From assembly GCA_027483425.1 (NCBI GenBank), contig JAIXUR010000346.1:1-12954 (forward strand): a stretch of 12,954 nt of DNA, written 5' to 3'. The position numbers were made by a program, and so were the translations under genes. This document shows positions 1-8,348 of this stretch, piece by piece. The notes beneath the pieces are model-generated. The model was not told the origin of the DNA, searched no databases, and saw only the letters and a program-made list of their open reading frames with translations. The DNA is from Cyanobacteriota bacterium. GTDB taxonomy: Bacteria; Cyanobacteriota; Cyanobacteriia; Phormidesmidales; Phormidesmidaceae. How positions within the stretch are numbered: the stretch's first letter is position 1; each line of letters starts with the position of its first letter.

Positions 1-1686
1 ATTATCGTCTAGGGTGAGGCGACCTTCGAGGGTGCCCAGACGGGTGGCCACCTGGGTTAACCGGCTGCTGGTGCTGGCATCTAATCGCTCAAAGCCCCCC
101 TGGAGAGTGCCAAACTGATTGGTCAACCCCGTCAACCCCGAGACCAGGCTGCCCACCTGGTCGTCCACCTGGGTGAAGCGACCCTGTAGCCGGTCCACCT
201 GGGCGCTCAAGCCCGAGACATTGCGATCGACTTGGCCAACTTGGCCCTGGAGTCCCTCCACGCGATCGGTTAAGCCCACCACACCGGCAGACAAGCTGCC
301 CACCTGGTCGTCCACCTGGGTGAAGCGGCTTTGCCAGCCCCCCACCTGATCCCGCAGGCCGCCCAGGTCAGCGGTGAGGCCCCCCAGGCGCGGATCGAAC
401 TGATCAAAGCGCGTTTGCAGGGTATCCACCCGCCCCCTGACGGTGCTCACCGTGGATTGCACGTCCCTCAGCTGGCTGGTGAGGGTGCCCACTCGGCTAT
501 CTACGGTACCCACGGTGGACTGTAGCCCGGTCACCTGGGTGGCGATCGCCCCCACTCGCCCATCGACTGCACCGACGGTGGACTGTAAACCAGAGACCTG
601 GGTGGCGATCGCCCCCACCCGAGTCGTCAGTTCACCCACGGCTAACCCGCTCGTCTCAATCTGGGTGCCCACCTCTCGCTTCAGCTCGCGGCGGGTCTGC
701 ACCAGGGTGGTTAATCCGCCCGCCGTGGCCAGGGTGTCCGTCGCCGCCTGTAGCGAGGGTACCAACGCCGCCCTCGCCTCCACATCCAACTCTCCCAACC
801 CCTCCAGCAAAAAGGACTGCACCGTTCTCTCCGCCACCTTGCGACCCATGTAGGCCCCCACCATACCGGGTTGGCTGCCCACATAATCGGCCATCCGCTG
901 GTAGACGCCATCCATGAGTACACCGGCATTGCCGCCCCGGGTCACCACCTCCAGGGTGCTATTCAGAGGGCTCTGGGCCTCAGCCAGGGCCAAAAACACC
1001 TCCAGCCAAGGTCCCAGCCATTGCTTAAAGGGCACCAGCAGCACCGCACTACTCTGCACCGCCGTCTGCCCTGGGGCCTGGGCATAGGCCACCACCGTCG
1101 CCTCGAGAAAATCCCACCGTTCCAGGTAATCTTGGGTGTTGACCGACTCCAGCAGCCCCTGGCCAAAATCACGAAAGTAAATGTCCAGGGCCTGCCGATA
1201 GGCGAAGTTGCTGTCCCACTGGTAGAGCTGGGCCATCTCTCGCAGGCCCGCCTCCGTTTGGCGGGGGGTGGCGGCATTGGCATCCAAACGCCGCAGAAAG
1301 GGCTCCAGGGCCTCCTGCTGCACCGCCAGCAAATCCTCCGCCGTCAGCGGCAGCAGCTCCACCCGAAAGCGGCCATCGGCCCCCGTTCTCACCGCTAGGC
1401 TGGTGCCCTGCTCGGCCAAGAGGCGATCGCGACTGCGCAACCGGCCCCAGGTGGTGGCCACCACCACCGGAGCATCCCGCTGGGGATTGCCCTCGGCATC
1501 GGTGACGGTGCCGGTAATGGTGACAGTCTGGCCCAGAAAGGGGGCCGATCGCGAGGCCTCGAGGGAGACCTGCGATCGCGGCATCAGCCGCTGTAACGCT
1601 TCCACCTGCTGGCGCAGGGCCTGGAGATCTTGCTGAAGTTGGGAGTCGGTGAGGAGCATAGGGGCAAGGGGGTGGAGGGTAGCCAT
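1..1686 (-). CDS. Ig-like/coiled-coil repeat protein, possible injection-system fibre or anchor (C-terminus beyond left edge)
   Basis: The frame is open from ATG at 1686-1684 to base 1, giving 562 residues with no stop; the C-terminus lies outside the window. I do not recognise a named family. Residues 13-35 form a short amphipathic helix. Residues about 38-112 look like an Ig-like (Big_1 or carboxypeptidase-regulatory type) beta domain, with VTITGTVTDAEGNP, VVVATTWG and TGADGRFRVEL. Residues 145-325 are mostly helical and include ATVVAYA and WLGPW (223-227). Residues about 350-550 are a regular heptad coiled coil in 21-residue units with V and L at the core positions and many G/Q/T/D residues, as in trimeric fibre shafts. 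It lies 26 bp after 1713-3230 and is its paralogue. No signal peptide or membrane segment is visible. The Shine-Dalgarno is weak, but the next in-frame ATG (1659) is no better. Its position after the Afp12-like gene suggests a fibre, anchor or spacer on the particle; this is inference. Confidence 0.85.
   Translation of the reverse strand, partial: MATLHPLAPMLLTDSQLQQDLQALRQQVEALQRLMPRSQVSLEASRSAPFLGQTVTITGTVTDAEGNPQRDAPVVVATTWGRLRSRDRLLAEQGTSLAVRTGADGRFRVELLPLTAEDLLAVQQEALEPFLRRLDANAATPRQTEAGLREMAQLYQWDSNFAYRQALDIYFRDFGQGLLESVNTQDYLERWDFLEATVVAYAQAPGQTAVQSSAVLLVPFKQWLGPWLEVFLALAEAQSPLNSTLEVVTRGGNAGVLMDGVYQRMADYVGSQPGMVGAYMGRKVAERTVQSFLLEGLGELDVEARAALVPSLQAATDTLATAGGLTTLVQTRRELKREVGTQIETSGLAVGELTTRVGAIATQVSGLQSTVGAVDGRVGAIATQVTGLQSTVGTVDSRVGTLTSQLRDVQSTVSTVRGRVDTLQTRFDQFDPRLGGLTADLGGLRDQVGGWQSRFTQVDDQVGSLSAGVVGLTDRVEGLQGQVGQVDRNVSGLSAQVDRLQGRFTQVDDQVGSLVSGLTGLTNQFGTLQGGFERLDASTSSRLTQVATRLGTLEGRLTLDDN
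148..327 (-). repeat. 33-bp direct repeat pair in the coiled-coil coding region
   Basis: A 33-bp sequence at 148-180 recurs exactly at 295-327. The spacing is 147 bp, which is 49 codons or seven heptads. Both copies encode the same segment, ending FTQVDDQVGS, in the same coiled-coil register. The near-identity at DNA level suggests recent duplication or gene conversion inside the repeat domain. Confidence 0.85.
513..620 (-). repeat. 63-bp imperfect tandem repeat encoding 21-residue coiled-coil units
   Basis: The segments beginning at 513 and 576 match closely. The stretch beginning CGGTGGACTGTA and the 23-bp block at 533-555 recur at exactly 63-bp spacing (576-587 and 596-618). Each unit carries a HIP1 octamer and encodes a 21-residue (three-heptad) unit of the form VGAIATQV-x-GLQSTVG. 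The neighbouring units further along (to about residue 540) keep the 21-residue period, with one 28-residue unit, but have diverged in DNA. Confidence 0.8.
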
Positions 1687-1712
1687 GATTCATTCGCCAG
1701 GACTCAAGTCTC

Positions 1713-3230
1713 TTACCGCTGAATAAACCTCGACAGTTGATCGACCTGGGCCTTGAGGGCTGTGACATCCCGCAGTTGGTTGTTGACCAGACCGGGATCA
1801 AGGGCTCGGAGGGTGGTGACCTCCTGTTGAATGGGGGCGATCTGCTGGCGAATGGCCCGCTGTAGGAGACCATTGTCGGCCTCAATGGAGGCTCGAAAGA
1901 CCTGCTGCTCCTGTTGCAGGGTCTGACGGACCTGGGCGATACCCTGGGTCACCTGGGTTTGCACGGTTTGGGCCAGGGCGGCTTGGGCGGCGTCGGTGTT
2001 GGTGTCGGCCCGCAGGGCCGCTTCGCTGAACACCTTAAAGCCCACCTCCTGGGAGGAGATGCCGATGGCCCTGGTTTGGGTGGCCCCCAGAGCCTGTTGA
2101 ATGCCAATGGCATCGCGCATGGACTCGGTCAGGGTGTTGAGGAAGGGCGGCGACACCTCTGGGTCGAGCTGGTTCAGGGCCTCGTTCAAAATGCGATAGT
2201 CGCGCTGCTTGCCCAACAGCCCTTTGTCGCGCACGATGTCGGCAATTTCTGCCTTAATCAGGCCCGTCGATTCCTGATAGCGGCCGGTGATCTTGGGCCG
2301 TAGCCGATCGCGGTAGATACCCACGGGCAGTTCCGCCACGGGGGGGTTGATAAAGTCCACGATCCAGGGGCCAATCCAGTCGCGGAAGGTCATTTGCAGG
2401 GAGCTCACCCCCAGGCTGGAGTCGGCGGTGGTGGGGTCGCTGTCGGGCTTGGCAAAGGCCATGACCGTGGCCCGATAGTTGCGCCAGCGGCTGCCCAGGC
2501 CAGGCAGCAACGTGCCGACGGAGATGCCCGGATGGCGAATATAGTGGGTGTCGAGGTAGGTTTTCACCCGGCTGGAGCGATCGTATTCGCTGCGCAGGAG
2601 CTGGTAGGTGGGCCGGGCTTCCATGGGGGTAGTGGCATTGAGAATCGCCTGGGAAACGGCCATGGTCATGCCCTGGGGACGGCTTTGCAGCACCACGGCC
2701 ATTTCGTCTTCGTCTTCGTCGGCCAGACCCTCGGCATAGTCAGAGCGCAGCAGCACCCGAGCCAGTCCATCGTCATTGACCTGGACCGAAATGGTGCGAT
2801 CGCCCACCCCGCCCTGGGCGATAAACCCAGACACGGGCTTAAACTGGCCCCAGGTGGCGACTAGATCGACCCAGGGGCGGGTTTGGGCCGTAAACCGCAG
2901 CGGCTGCCCCTGCAAATCCAGCACCTGCACGGTGAGAGTGGCCAGTTCACCCAGGGCGTAGGCCACCCGCTCAGTGCTGAGGTTGAGCCGATAGTATTGG
3001 CGAATGAGCGGATTGACGACATTTTGCAGGGTAGTCACGTCGGTGCGCAGCTGGGTGATTTGGCCACCCAGGGCGGCGAGCTGAGCGTTGAAGGTCGTCT
3101 CCAGGGTGGCAATCCGCTCGTTCAGGCTGGCCTCTACGGTTTCTAGGGCTCCCACCAGGCGGTTCCAGTCCTGGGATTTGATCAGTTCTCCGGCCACTTT
3201 GTTGCCGATTTCATCTGCTAGTAGGCCCAT
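1713..3230 (-). CDS. Coiled-coil/Ig-like paralogue of the next gene, possible fibre or baseplate accessory protein
   Basis: A 505-residue protein of no family I can name. Residues 20-72 are heptad coiled coil (LETVEASLNERIATLETTF). Residues about 95-165 are beta-rich with VDLVATWGQF, probably Ig-like. An acidic run, DEDEDE, lies at 171-176. Residues 200-380 are helical and carry ATVMAFA (254-260) and FRDWIGPWIVDF (282-293). Residues 400-505 are a second, Q/A-rich coiled coil. The ATWG, AT-V-x-A-[YF]-A and W-x-G-P-W motifs occur in the same order and at similar spacing in the gene that follows, so the two are tandem paralogues. The ATG is preceded by AGAGGT at 3238-3243. The gap to the Afp12-like gene upstream is 91 bp. 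Position in the Afp13 (fibre) slot suggests an appendage, sensor or anchor, but no receptor-binding tip domain is visible. Confidence 0.88.
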   Translation of the reverse strand: MGLLADEIGNKVAGELIKSQDWNRLVGALETVEASLNERIATLETTFNAQLAALGGQITQLRTDVTTLQNVVNPLIRQYYRLNLSTERVAYALGELATLTVQVLDLQGQPLRFTAQTRPWVDLVATWGQFKPVSGFIAQGGVGDRTISVQVNDDGLARVLLRSDYAEGLADEDEDEMAVVLQSRPQGMTMAVSQAILNATTPMEARPTYQLLRSEYDRSSRVKTYLDTHYIRHPGISVGTLLPGLGSRWRNYRATVMAFAKPDSDPTTADSSLGVSSLQMTFRDWIGPWIVDFINPPVAELPVGIYRDRLRPKITGRYQESTGLIKAEIADIVRDKGLLGKQRDYRILNEALNQLDPEVSPPFLNTLTESMRDAIGIQQALGATQTRAIGISSQEVGFKVFSEAALRADTNTDAAQAALAQTVQTQVTQGIAQVRQTLQQEQQVFRASIEADNGLLQRAIRQQIAPIQQEVTTLRALDPGLVNNQLRDVTALKAQVDQLSRFIQR

Positions 3231-3237
3231 GGTGTTT

Positions 3238-3243
3238 ACCTCT
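3238..3243 (-). promoter_or_regulatory. Ribosome binding site for 1713-3230
   Basis: AGAGGT on the minus strand lies seven bases before the ATG at 3230. A further AAGGAG lies about ten bases upstream. Together they support this start. The 91-bp gap shows no clear promoter or terminator. Confidence 0.6.
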
Positions 3244-3321
3244 TACTCCTTGCTTGTGAGAATGTCAGCCCATGAAAATGGGATCATTGGATTCGTGGGA
3301 TCAAAATGCCGTCAGGGCCAA

Positions 3322-5757
3322 TCAGCCGGTGGACAGATCTCCCCTGAGCAGGTCGTCGCCCAGGGCCAGCTGTACCTGTACGCCCGCCGGTCGCACCTGC
3401 TCCAGGCCCGCCCACACCCGGTCCAGGATGATCGGGTCGATGGCTTCCCCGGCCTGGCGTCGCTGCAACCGCACCAGCACCGAGGCCGGTTGATGGGGCT
3501 GCCAGCTGAGCCACACCCGCGCGGCGGGCAAAAAGGCGAACAGACTGGCGTCAAAGTGGCTGGGGGGCGGTGGCTCCAGGTCAAACCGGCCCGATTCTGG
3601 GTCAATCGCGTTGGGGTTATCCCCCAGTAGTCGACCCTCGGAGGTCCAGATCGGTCGGCTTTCGGTCTCGACGGGAGATTCGCCCTCCACCCGCAGGTAG
3701 CGCCAGGTGGAGTCGCCCACGGGCAGGCGCGGCACGGCGACCAGCCCCCCATCACGGATTTCCGTGGGCCGGGGTTTATAGCGCATGCGCAGCTGGGGGG
3801 TGGGGTCTGCCGCCGCCGGGTCAGGGGTGAACTGGGTGCCATCCCACTGGCCGAGGGCCGCGATCGCCCCATCGGTCCAGGCCACCGCCTGCACCGATGC
3901 TTCCTCTGTCGTGCGCAGTTCCAGGCTGAAGGGCAGGGCGGTGAACCGTTCCCAATTGGCACCGCTATAGCGCCAAGCATCGCGGGGAATGGGGTCACGC
4001 CCAGACGGGCCATCGCCGCTCCCATCGCCGCCATAAATCTGGTCGGCTCGCCCCAGGGATTGCCAGCGATCGCCCTGGTGCTGCCAGAGGCGGTGACCGT
4101 CGTAGCGCAATAGGCCGCGATCGCAGCCGATCCACAGCAACCCCCGCGAGTCGATGGTCAAGCTATGCACCCGGCCCTCGCTGAGGTCGGGAAAGGCCTG
4201 GAGGATCGTTTCGCTGGTGAACCCCCGCACGGGCTGGGCCAGGTAGCGGGCTAAGCCCTGGTCGGTGCCCAGCCAGAGAGAGCCGTCGCGGCTGCGGGCG
4301 ATCGCCCGCACGGTGGGGAGAAAGGCCGCGTCGGCCTCCGGTGGGGCCACTGGCGGTCTAAAGGCCTCCCATTCCGACTGCTGCTCGGTGCGCACCTGGC
4401 CCCGATAGCGGTACCAGGTCCCCAGCCGGGGCTGCTGGTGGAGGAGGCCCCAGTCGGTACCAAAGAATCGGGCTCCATCTACCCCATCACTATGGAAGGC
4501 GTAGACCGCTACCCCCTGGAGATCCGTGGGGGCCAGGCTGCCGTCGCCATTCAGGGTGAACGCGCCAGTGGCAGTACCCAACCAAAGCTGGCCCTCCAGC
4601 TGGGCCAGGGCATAGACCGCCACACTGGAGAGGGCGATCGGGGTCAGCTCGTCGCCCGCCGGGGGAAACAGGGGCACCCGCACCAGGCCATCCTCCGTGC
4701 CGATCAGGAGATCTTGGCCGTTGAGATCCAGGCAGTGGATGGGGGCCAGATCGGTAAGGGCCTCGTCCCAGGTGCTACCGTCGTAGCGCCAGAGCTGGCC
4801 GCCACCGCCACCGCCGTCATCCCCCTCACCCTCAGGGCCATTGACCGCCACCCAGAGGGCCGCGTCTTCGCTTTGGGCGATCGCCACCACCGCGCCGACG
4901 GGGCCATCCTCCACCGCCGCCCAGGGCCCCGAGGCGGTCGGGTCGGTGGTGGATCGAGCCTGCTGAAGGCCCGAGGTGGTCCCCAGCCAGCTGGTCACAG
5001 CAGGCTGAATGCGCAGGGTTTCGCCAGCCTCCAGAGCCCCCAGGTAGGCAATGCCCAGGGGACGACCCGGCCCACCATAGCGCTCAATCAGCGGCGATGC
5101 CGTGGCGTCGATGTGACCGGCCTGGGGGGCCACCCCCTGGATGTAGAGGGTGGGACAGACTGACCGCAGCCCTCGGTGGGTATGGCTCCAGCGCATCAGT
5201 GGGCCCACGGTATCCGTCGGCAGGCCCCTGGGGATGGCGGGGGCCAGGGTGGGGGCACCGGGCACCCCTTCCTCTAGCCAGAAGGGGCGATCGCGCTGGG
5301 CGGGCGCGGCCCCTAGATCCACCGGCAATTGCAGCTCCACCATGCGGCGCAGGGCCTCGATCGTGCCCAGGCCGTCGCGGTAGAGGGCCAGGGTGCGCCG
5401 CACCCGCAGACGAAAGGCTTCGACGGTTTCGGGGTTGGGTTCCTGCCAGGGGGAAAGGCCCACCAGCGCACTCAGGTGGGCCAGGTCGTCGAGGTAGGGA
5501 AAGGTCACCAGGGAAGCATCCCCAGGGGGGGGCGGCGGGTCGCCCTGGAGCTGGCGACGGCGCTGGAAAAAGCCATCGTAGAGAGCCAGGTCGGCGTACT
5601 CAAACCAGTGGGCCTGGAGCACGGCGGCGGCCTCCAGATCCACCTGCTCTAGCAGGCGACCCACGGTCTGTAGAAAGCGCGCCATCAGCCCGTCGTCCCC
5701 CGGTTGGGGCCGGTACAGGGAGGGCAGGCGATCGCGCATTTGCTCGTATTTAGCCAT
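3322..5757 (-). CDS. Afp12-like baseplate wedge / tail protein I relative with inserted seven-bladed beta-propeller
   Basis: 811 residues. Residues 1-150 match the start of tail protein I / Afp12-type wedge proteins: RDRLPSLYR, then amphipathic helices with W51, a YLDDLAHLSALVGL segment and a helical RVRRTLALYRDGLGTIEAL block. The C-terminal 80 residues, with RVWAGLEQVRPAGVQVQL, resemble the family's closing helix and strand. Between them, about 280-650, lie repeated blades of the two-component-regulator-propeller type: LLIGTEDGL, QLWLGTATGAF, SLWLGTDQGLARY and LLWIGCDRGLLRYDG, about seven in total. A poly-Gly linker follows blade one's first strands. The gene starts 8 bp inside the baseplate J gene. 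Family members join the inner baseplate to the sheath. The propeller is an added domain that may project outward and bind a partner or a surface; that is inference. No signal peptide is seen. Confidence 0.9.
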   Translation of the reverse strand: MAKYEQMRDRLPSLYRPQPGDDGLMARFLQTVGRLLEQVDLEAAAVLQAHWFEYADLALYDGFFQRRRQLQGDPPPPPGDASLVTFPYLDDLAHLSALVGLSPWQEPNPETVEAFRLRVRRTLALYRDGLGTIEALRRMVELQLPVDLGAAPAQRDRPFWLEEGVPGAPTLAPAIPRGLPTDTVGPLMRWSHTHRGLRSVCPTLYIQGVAPQAGHIDATASPLIERYGGPGRPLGIAYLGALEAGETLRIQPAVTSWLGTTSGLQQARSTTDPTASGPWAAVEDGPVGAVVAIAQSEDAALWVAVNGPEGEGDDGGGGGGQLWRYDGSTWDEALTDLAPIHCLDLNGQDLLIGTEDGLVRVPLFPPAGDELTPIALSSVAVYALAQLEGQLWLGTATGAFTLNGDGSLAPTDLQGVAVYAFHSDGVDGARFFGTDWGLLHQQPRLGTWYRYRGQVRTEQQSEWEAFRPPVAPPEADAAFLPTVRAIARSRDGSLWLGTDQGLARYLAQPVRGFTSETILQAFPDLSEGRVHSLTIDSRGLLWIGCDRGLLRYDGHRLWQHQGDRWQSLGRADQIYGGDGSGDGPSGRDPIPRDAWRYSGANWERFTALPFSLELRTTEEASVQAVAWTDGAIAALGQWDGTQFTPDPAAADPTPQLRMRYKPRPTEIRDGGLVAVPRLPVGDSTWRYLRVEGESPVETESRPIWTSEGRLLGDNPNAIDPESGRFDLEPPPPSHFDASLFAFLPAARVWLSWQPHQPASVLVRLQRRQAGEAIDPIILDRVWAGLEQVRPAGVQVQLALGDDLLRGDLSTG

Positions 5758-7492
5758 CGGTGGCCTCCGGGATGCGCTCGACGCTATCGAGGCTGAGCCG
5801 CTCGAAGGGGGTGAGGGGGTAAGCCGGGTCGCTGGCCTGGGTCAGCACCTGGCTGAGCTGGCTGACTTGGGTGATCACAAACTGCACCTGGTAGGGGCTG
5901 ATATCTGGAACGGCGGGGGCCGTGGCGGGTAGGGCCAGGGCGACATGGTTGGGCAGGGGCACCACCGCCAGCAGTCGGCCATAGGCCAAGAGTCGTTCTG
6001 AGTCGGGCAGGGTTTCGCTGGCATTGAGGTCGTTGAGGGTCGCGATCGCCCCCCGCACTGCCGCCTCGATGGCGGGCAAATCCGCCGGGGCCGACGCGTC
6101 GGGGTGGCTGACCCGCACCGTCAGCCGAGTGGGTAGATTGGGGTCGGCGATCGCCAGGCTACCCAGCCGCACGGGGAATCCCGCCGTCGCCAGTTGGCCG
6201 CTGGTGGGGTCGGGCATGACCGTGGCCTGGGTATCGGTCCGCACCACGCTGAGAATCCGCACATCTTCGACGCCGTTGATGGCCAGGGCCAGGCCGATCA
6301 GGCGGTTGAGGCTACCCGCTTCGGCGCTGGACAACTTGGCAAAATAATCGGTCAACTGCTGCTGCAGGGTGCGCTGAATGCCCCGCAGATCCTGCTCCAG
6401 TAGGCCACTGGCGGTGGTCAGGCGCAGGCTGACCACCAGGGGTACCGGTGGGCTAACGCCAGCGATATCAAAGGGAATGCCCGCCGGACGAGCCGCCTCC
6501 AGGGCATTGTGCAAACGCTGGTACTGGTCGGGGGGCAGGGTATCCACCAGGGGGGTAATCCTGAGGCGGCGAAGGCCCAAGGCGTCGGTGAGTTCTTCGA
6601 TTTCAGCGGTCAGGCCCTGGCTGGCCACCGCCTGCTGCAGGGCCCCCAGGGTGGCCCGCTGGCTGCCGTAGAGAAAGTTTTTGGTGCGCGATCGCAGCTC
6701 GGCATCGGTTTCACTGCGGGTGGCGATCGCCGTGGGGGCCGGGTTGGTGACGCTGGCAATGCCCGCCAGGGGCACCACCAGGGTGGTCAGGGCATCCGCC
6801 GGCAGCGGATCGTTCGGCTCCAGGTCGCGGATCGGAACCCGCACCGTGGTTTGGTCCGGGGCCAGCTGCACGGTTTCGGTGGTTTCGTACTCGACGCTGC
6901 CGTCGGCGGTAATCACCCGCGTCCCCGCCGGAATGTTGATCGCCCCCCGGCTATTGGCCGCCCGGGTCAGCTCCAGCAGGCCGGTGGCAAAGCCCCCCCG
7001 CACCCGCTCAATGCCCAGTAGGGCCACCACGTGGTCAAGGGCGCGATCGCGGGCCGTATCCACAAACCCAGAGTCGTAGACCTGCTCCAGCTGGGCGTAG
7101 AGGCGGGCAATCTCCAGGGCCACCGACTCGCTCAGGGTGCGCACCACGCTGCCGGTGTAGATGTCCGTCAGCACCGGCAGCGCCGCCTGGGGATAGTAGT
7201 TGACCTCCAGCAAGGTGCCAGGGTCAGGCAGCTGCGCCCCCTCCAGCCAGACCAAGGTGCGACCCGCCTCCAGGGCGTAGTCACTGCCCTGGCGAAACAG
7301 CACCGACTGGCCATCCCGCTGCCCGTAGACCGACTGGATCTCGGCCACGGGCGGCTGTTGCAGGGTGTGGCCATAGGGAGGCGCTGTGGCCCCCGGCGGC
7401 GGAAAGGGGTGGGTTTCCGCAGAAACCCCTTGGGTAATGCTGGTCAGCAGGTTATCCAGCACTTCGGGAAACGGACGACGGCGAAAACTCAT
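5750..7492 (-). CDS. Baseplate J-like wedge protein (Afp11-like)
   Basis: 580 residues, close to the size of eCIS baseplate J proteins. Diagnostic parts are GFVDTARDRALDHVVALLG (142-160), INIPAGTRV (185-193), the beta segment to about 245 with PLAGIASVTNP (241-251), and ETDAELRSR (261-269) just before a helix with LGALQQAV. A second beta/alpha repeat follows at 310-430. The C-terminal 150 residues are less conserved, with a Pro/Ala-rich linker. In contractile systems this protein forms the wedge ring around the hub with Afp12 and gp25. Its ATG overlaps the gp25 stop as ATGA (7489-7492), and its own stop overlaps the next start by 8 bp, so translation is probably coupled. Confidence 0.95.
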   Translation of the reverse strand: MSFRRRPFPEVLDNLLTSITQGVSAETHPFPPPGATAPPYGHTLQQPPVAEIQSVYGQRDGQSVLFRQGSDYALEAGRTLVWLEGAQLPDPGTLLEVNYYPQAALPVLTDIYTGSVVRTLSESVALEIARLYAQLEQVYDSGFVDTARDRALDHVVALLGIERVRGGFATGLLELTRAANSRGAINIPAGTRVITADGSVEYETTETVQLAPDQTTVRVPIRDLEPNDPLPADALTTLVVPLAGIASVTNPAPTAIATRSETDAELRSRTKNFLYGSQRATLGALQQAVASQGLTAEIEELTDALGLRRLRITPLVDTLPPDQYQRLHNALEAARPAGIPFDIAGVSPPVPLVVSLRLTTASGLLEQDLRGIQRTLQQQLTDYFAKLSSAEAGSLNRLIGLALAINGVEDVRILSVVRTDTQATVMPDPTSGQLATAGFPVRLGSLAIADPNLPTRLTVRVSHPDASAPADLPAIEAAVRGAIATLNDLNASETLPDSERLLAYGRLLAVVPLPNHVALALPATAPAVPDISPYQVQFVITQVSQLSQVLTQASDPAYPLTPFERLSLDSVERIPEATDG

Positions 7493-7938
7493 GGGGCCAC
7501 CTCCAAAACAAAGGAAATCGGCGTAGCGGGCGCGGCCACGGGCTTGACCACCAGGGACACATTGATCCGGTCTCGACTGCCCGGCGCGGATGTCACCGCC
7601 AGGGTCTCTACCTTCTCTAGGCGCGGCTCCTGGGCCAAACTCTCCAGAATGTAGAGGCGAATCAAATCCAAATTCGTGGCCACATTCCGCTGCCCCACCA
7701 GCTCATGGAGGCGAGAGCCGTAGCCGGGATGGCCCAGGGCGGCGAGTTCCCCCCTCGGGGTCAAGAGTCGCACCACCACCGCCTGGGCCAGGTTGTCTTG
7801 CCCCTGAATGGTGTCAAAATCGGTCACTCGCCCCTGGGGAATGCGACGCACCAGCTCCTGGCTGCCGTACACCGGGCGCAGGGCCGCCTGCCGCAGTTGC
7901 AGCCGCAAATCAGTTCTCAGGTGAGTATCGATTGCCAT
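7489..7938 (-). CDS. gp25/GPW-like baseplate wedge protein (Afp9-like)
   Basis: 149 residues, the usual length of the GPW/gp25 family. The family core is clear: DFDTIQGQDNLAQAVVVRLLTPRGEL (about 40-65 overall), then GHPGYGSRLHELVG (69-82), NLDLIRLYILESLAQEPRLEKV (89-110) and a final beta strand, ISFVLEV. The protein starts the sheath at the baseplate and contacts the J protein. An SD of GGAGGT lies five bases before the ATG, inside the last codons of the PAAR gene. The gene ends in a 4-bp overlap with the J gene. In the Afp operon the gp25-like gene precedes the PAAR gene; here the order is reversed. Confidence 0.95.
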   Translation of the reverse strand: MAIDTHLRTDLRLQLRQAALRPVYGSQELVRRIPQGRVTDFDTIQGQDNLAQAVVVRLLTPRGELAALGHPGYGSRLHELVGQRNVATNLDLIRLYILESLAQEPRLEKVETLAVTSAPGSRDRINVSLVVKPVAAPATPISFVLEVAP

Positions 7939-7940
7939 CG

Positions 7941-8336
7941 TTAACCTCCAATAAAGACAGTGCCCACCGCCACCACGGTGCCCACCGGGGCATCCGCCGG
8001 GTCGTTGCAGGTCAGGGCCGGATCGCCATGGCGGGCAGCGGGCTTGCCGTTGATAAAGACCGTGGCGCTGCCGGTCTGAATCGTCGCCTGGTTCTTGGGC
8101 GGGGTCTGAAACGGCCCCCCCTGGGGAATGTGGGCCGGAACATTGTTGGCCGTGCTGCCCTGCACCGCCGCAGGCATCCCCCCGATGTTGACATCGCCAC
8201 TCAAACCGCCGTCAATCTGCCCCGTAAACGGATGGGGCAACGGCGTCGGCACCGGGCCACCCGGCGTCGGCACCATGATGATGTGGGTGTCGGTAGCGAG
8301 GATTTGGTCGCCTTGTTTAGCAGCAGGTTGAGCCAT
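7941..8336 (-). CDS. PAAR-domain spike-tip protein (Afp10-like)
   Basis: 131 residues. It has the PAAR signature: early DTHIIMVPTPGGPVPTPLPH, then NIGGMPAAVQGS, VPAHIPQGG, SATVFINGKPAARHGD (90-105) and LTCNDPAD (108-115). H18, H35, H69, H103 and C110 are candidates for the zinc site that shapes the cone in this family. It would cap the beta-helical spike at the tip of the tube. I chose ATG 8336 because MAQPAAKQGDQ is the usual beginning of such proteins. The frame continues open to 8630, but that stretch is a repeat-filled spacer with low-complexity translation. No Shine-Dalgarno precedes the ATG; instead a GCTCACC heptamer array lies just upstream. A 2-bp gap joins it to the gp25 gene. Confidence 0.93.
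   Translation of the reverse strand: MAQPAAKQGDQILATDTHIIMVPTPGGPVPTPLPHPFTGQIDGGLSGDVNIGGMPAAVQGSTANNVPAHIPQGGPFQTPPKNQATIQTGSATVFINGKPAARHGDPALTCNDPADAPVGTVVAVGTVFIGG
7944..7949 (-). promoter_or_regulatory. Ribosome binding site for the gp25-like gene, nested in the end of the PAAR gene
   Basis: GGAGGT on the minus strand encodes the last two glycines of the PAAR protein and is followed by its TAA stop. The gp25 ATG begins two bases after that stop. The arrangement links termination of one reading frame to initiation of the next. Confidence 0.8.
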
Positions 8337-8348
8337 GGTGGGTGAGTG

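Noticed and set aside
508..626. Regular repeats that could suggest a CRISPR array
   Set aside because: The repeats are in frame, 63 bp apart with conserved coiled-coil spacing between them, and have no unique spacers.
443..853. Open frame of about 136 codons on the plus strand
   Set aside because: It lies antisense to the coiled-coil gene and its Ser/Pro/Thr-rich translation mirrors the repeats. High GC makes such long shadows common; the same holds for the other plus-strand frames in the window.
3269..3282. Stem-loop CCCAT-GAAA-ATGGG in the gap before 1713-3230
   Set aside because: The stem is only 5 bp and no T-tract follows in either direction, so a terminator is not supported.
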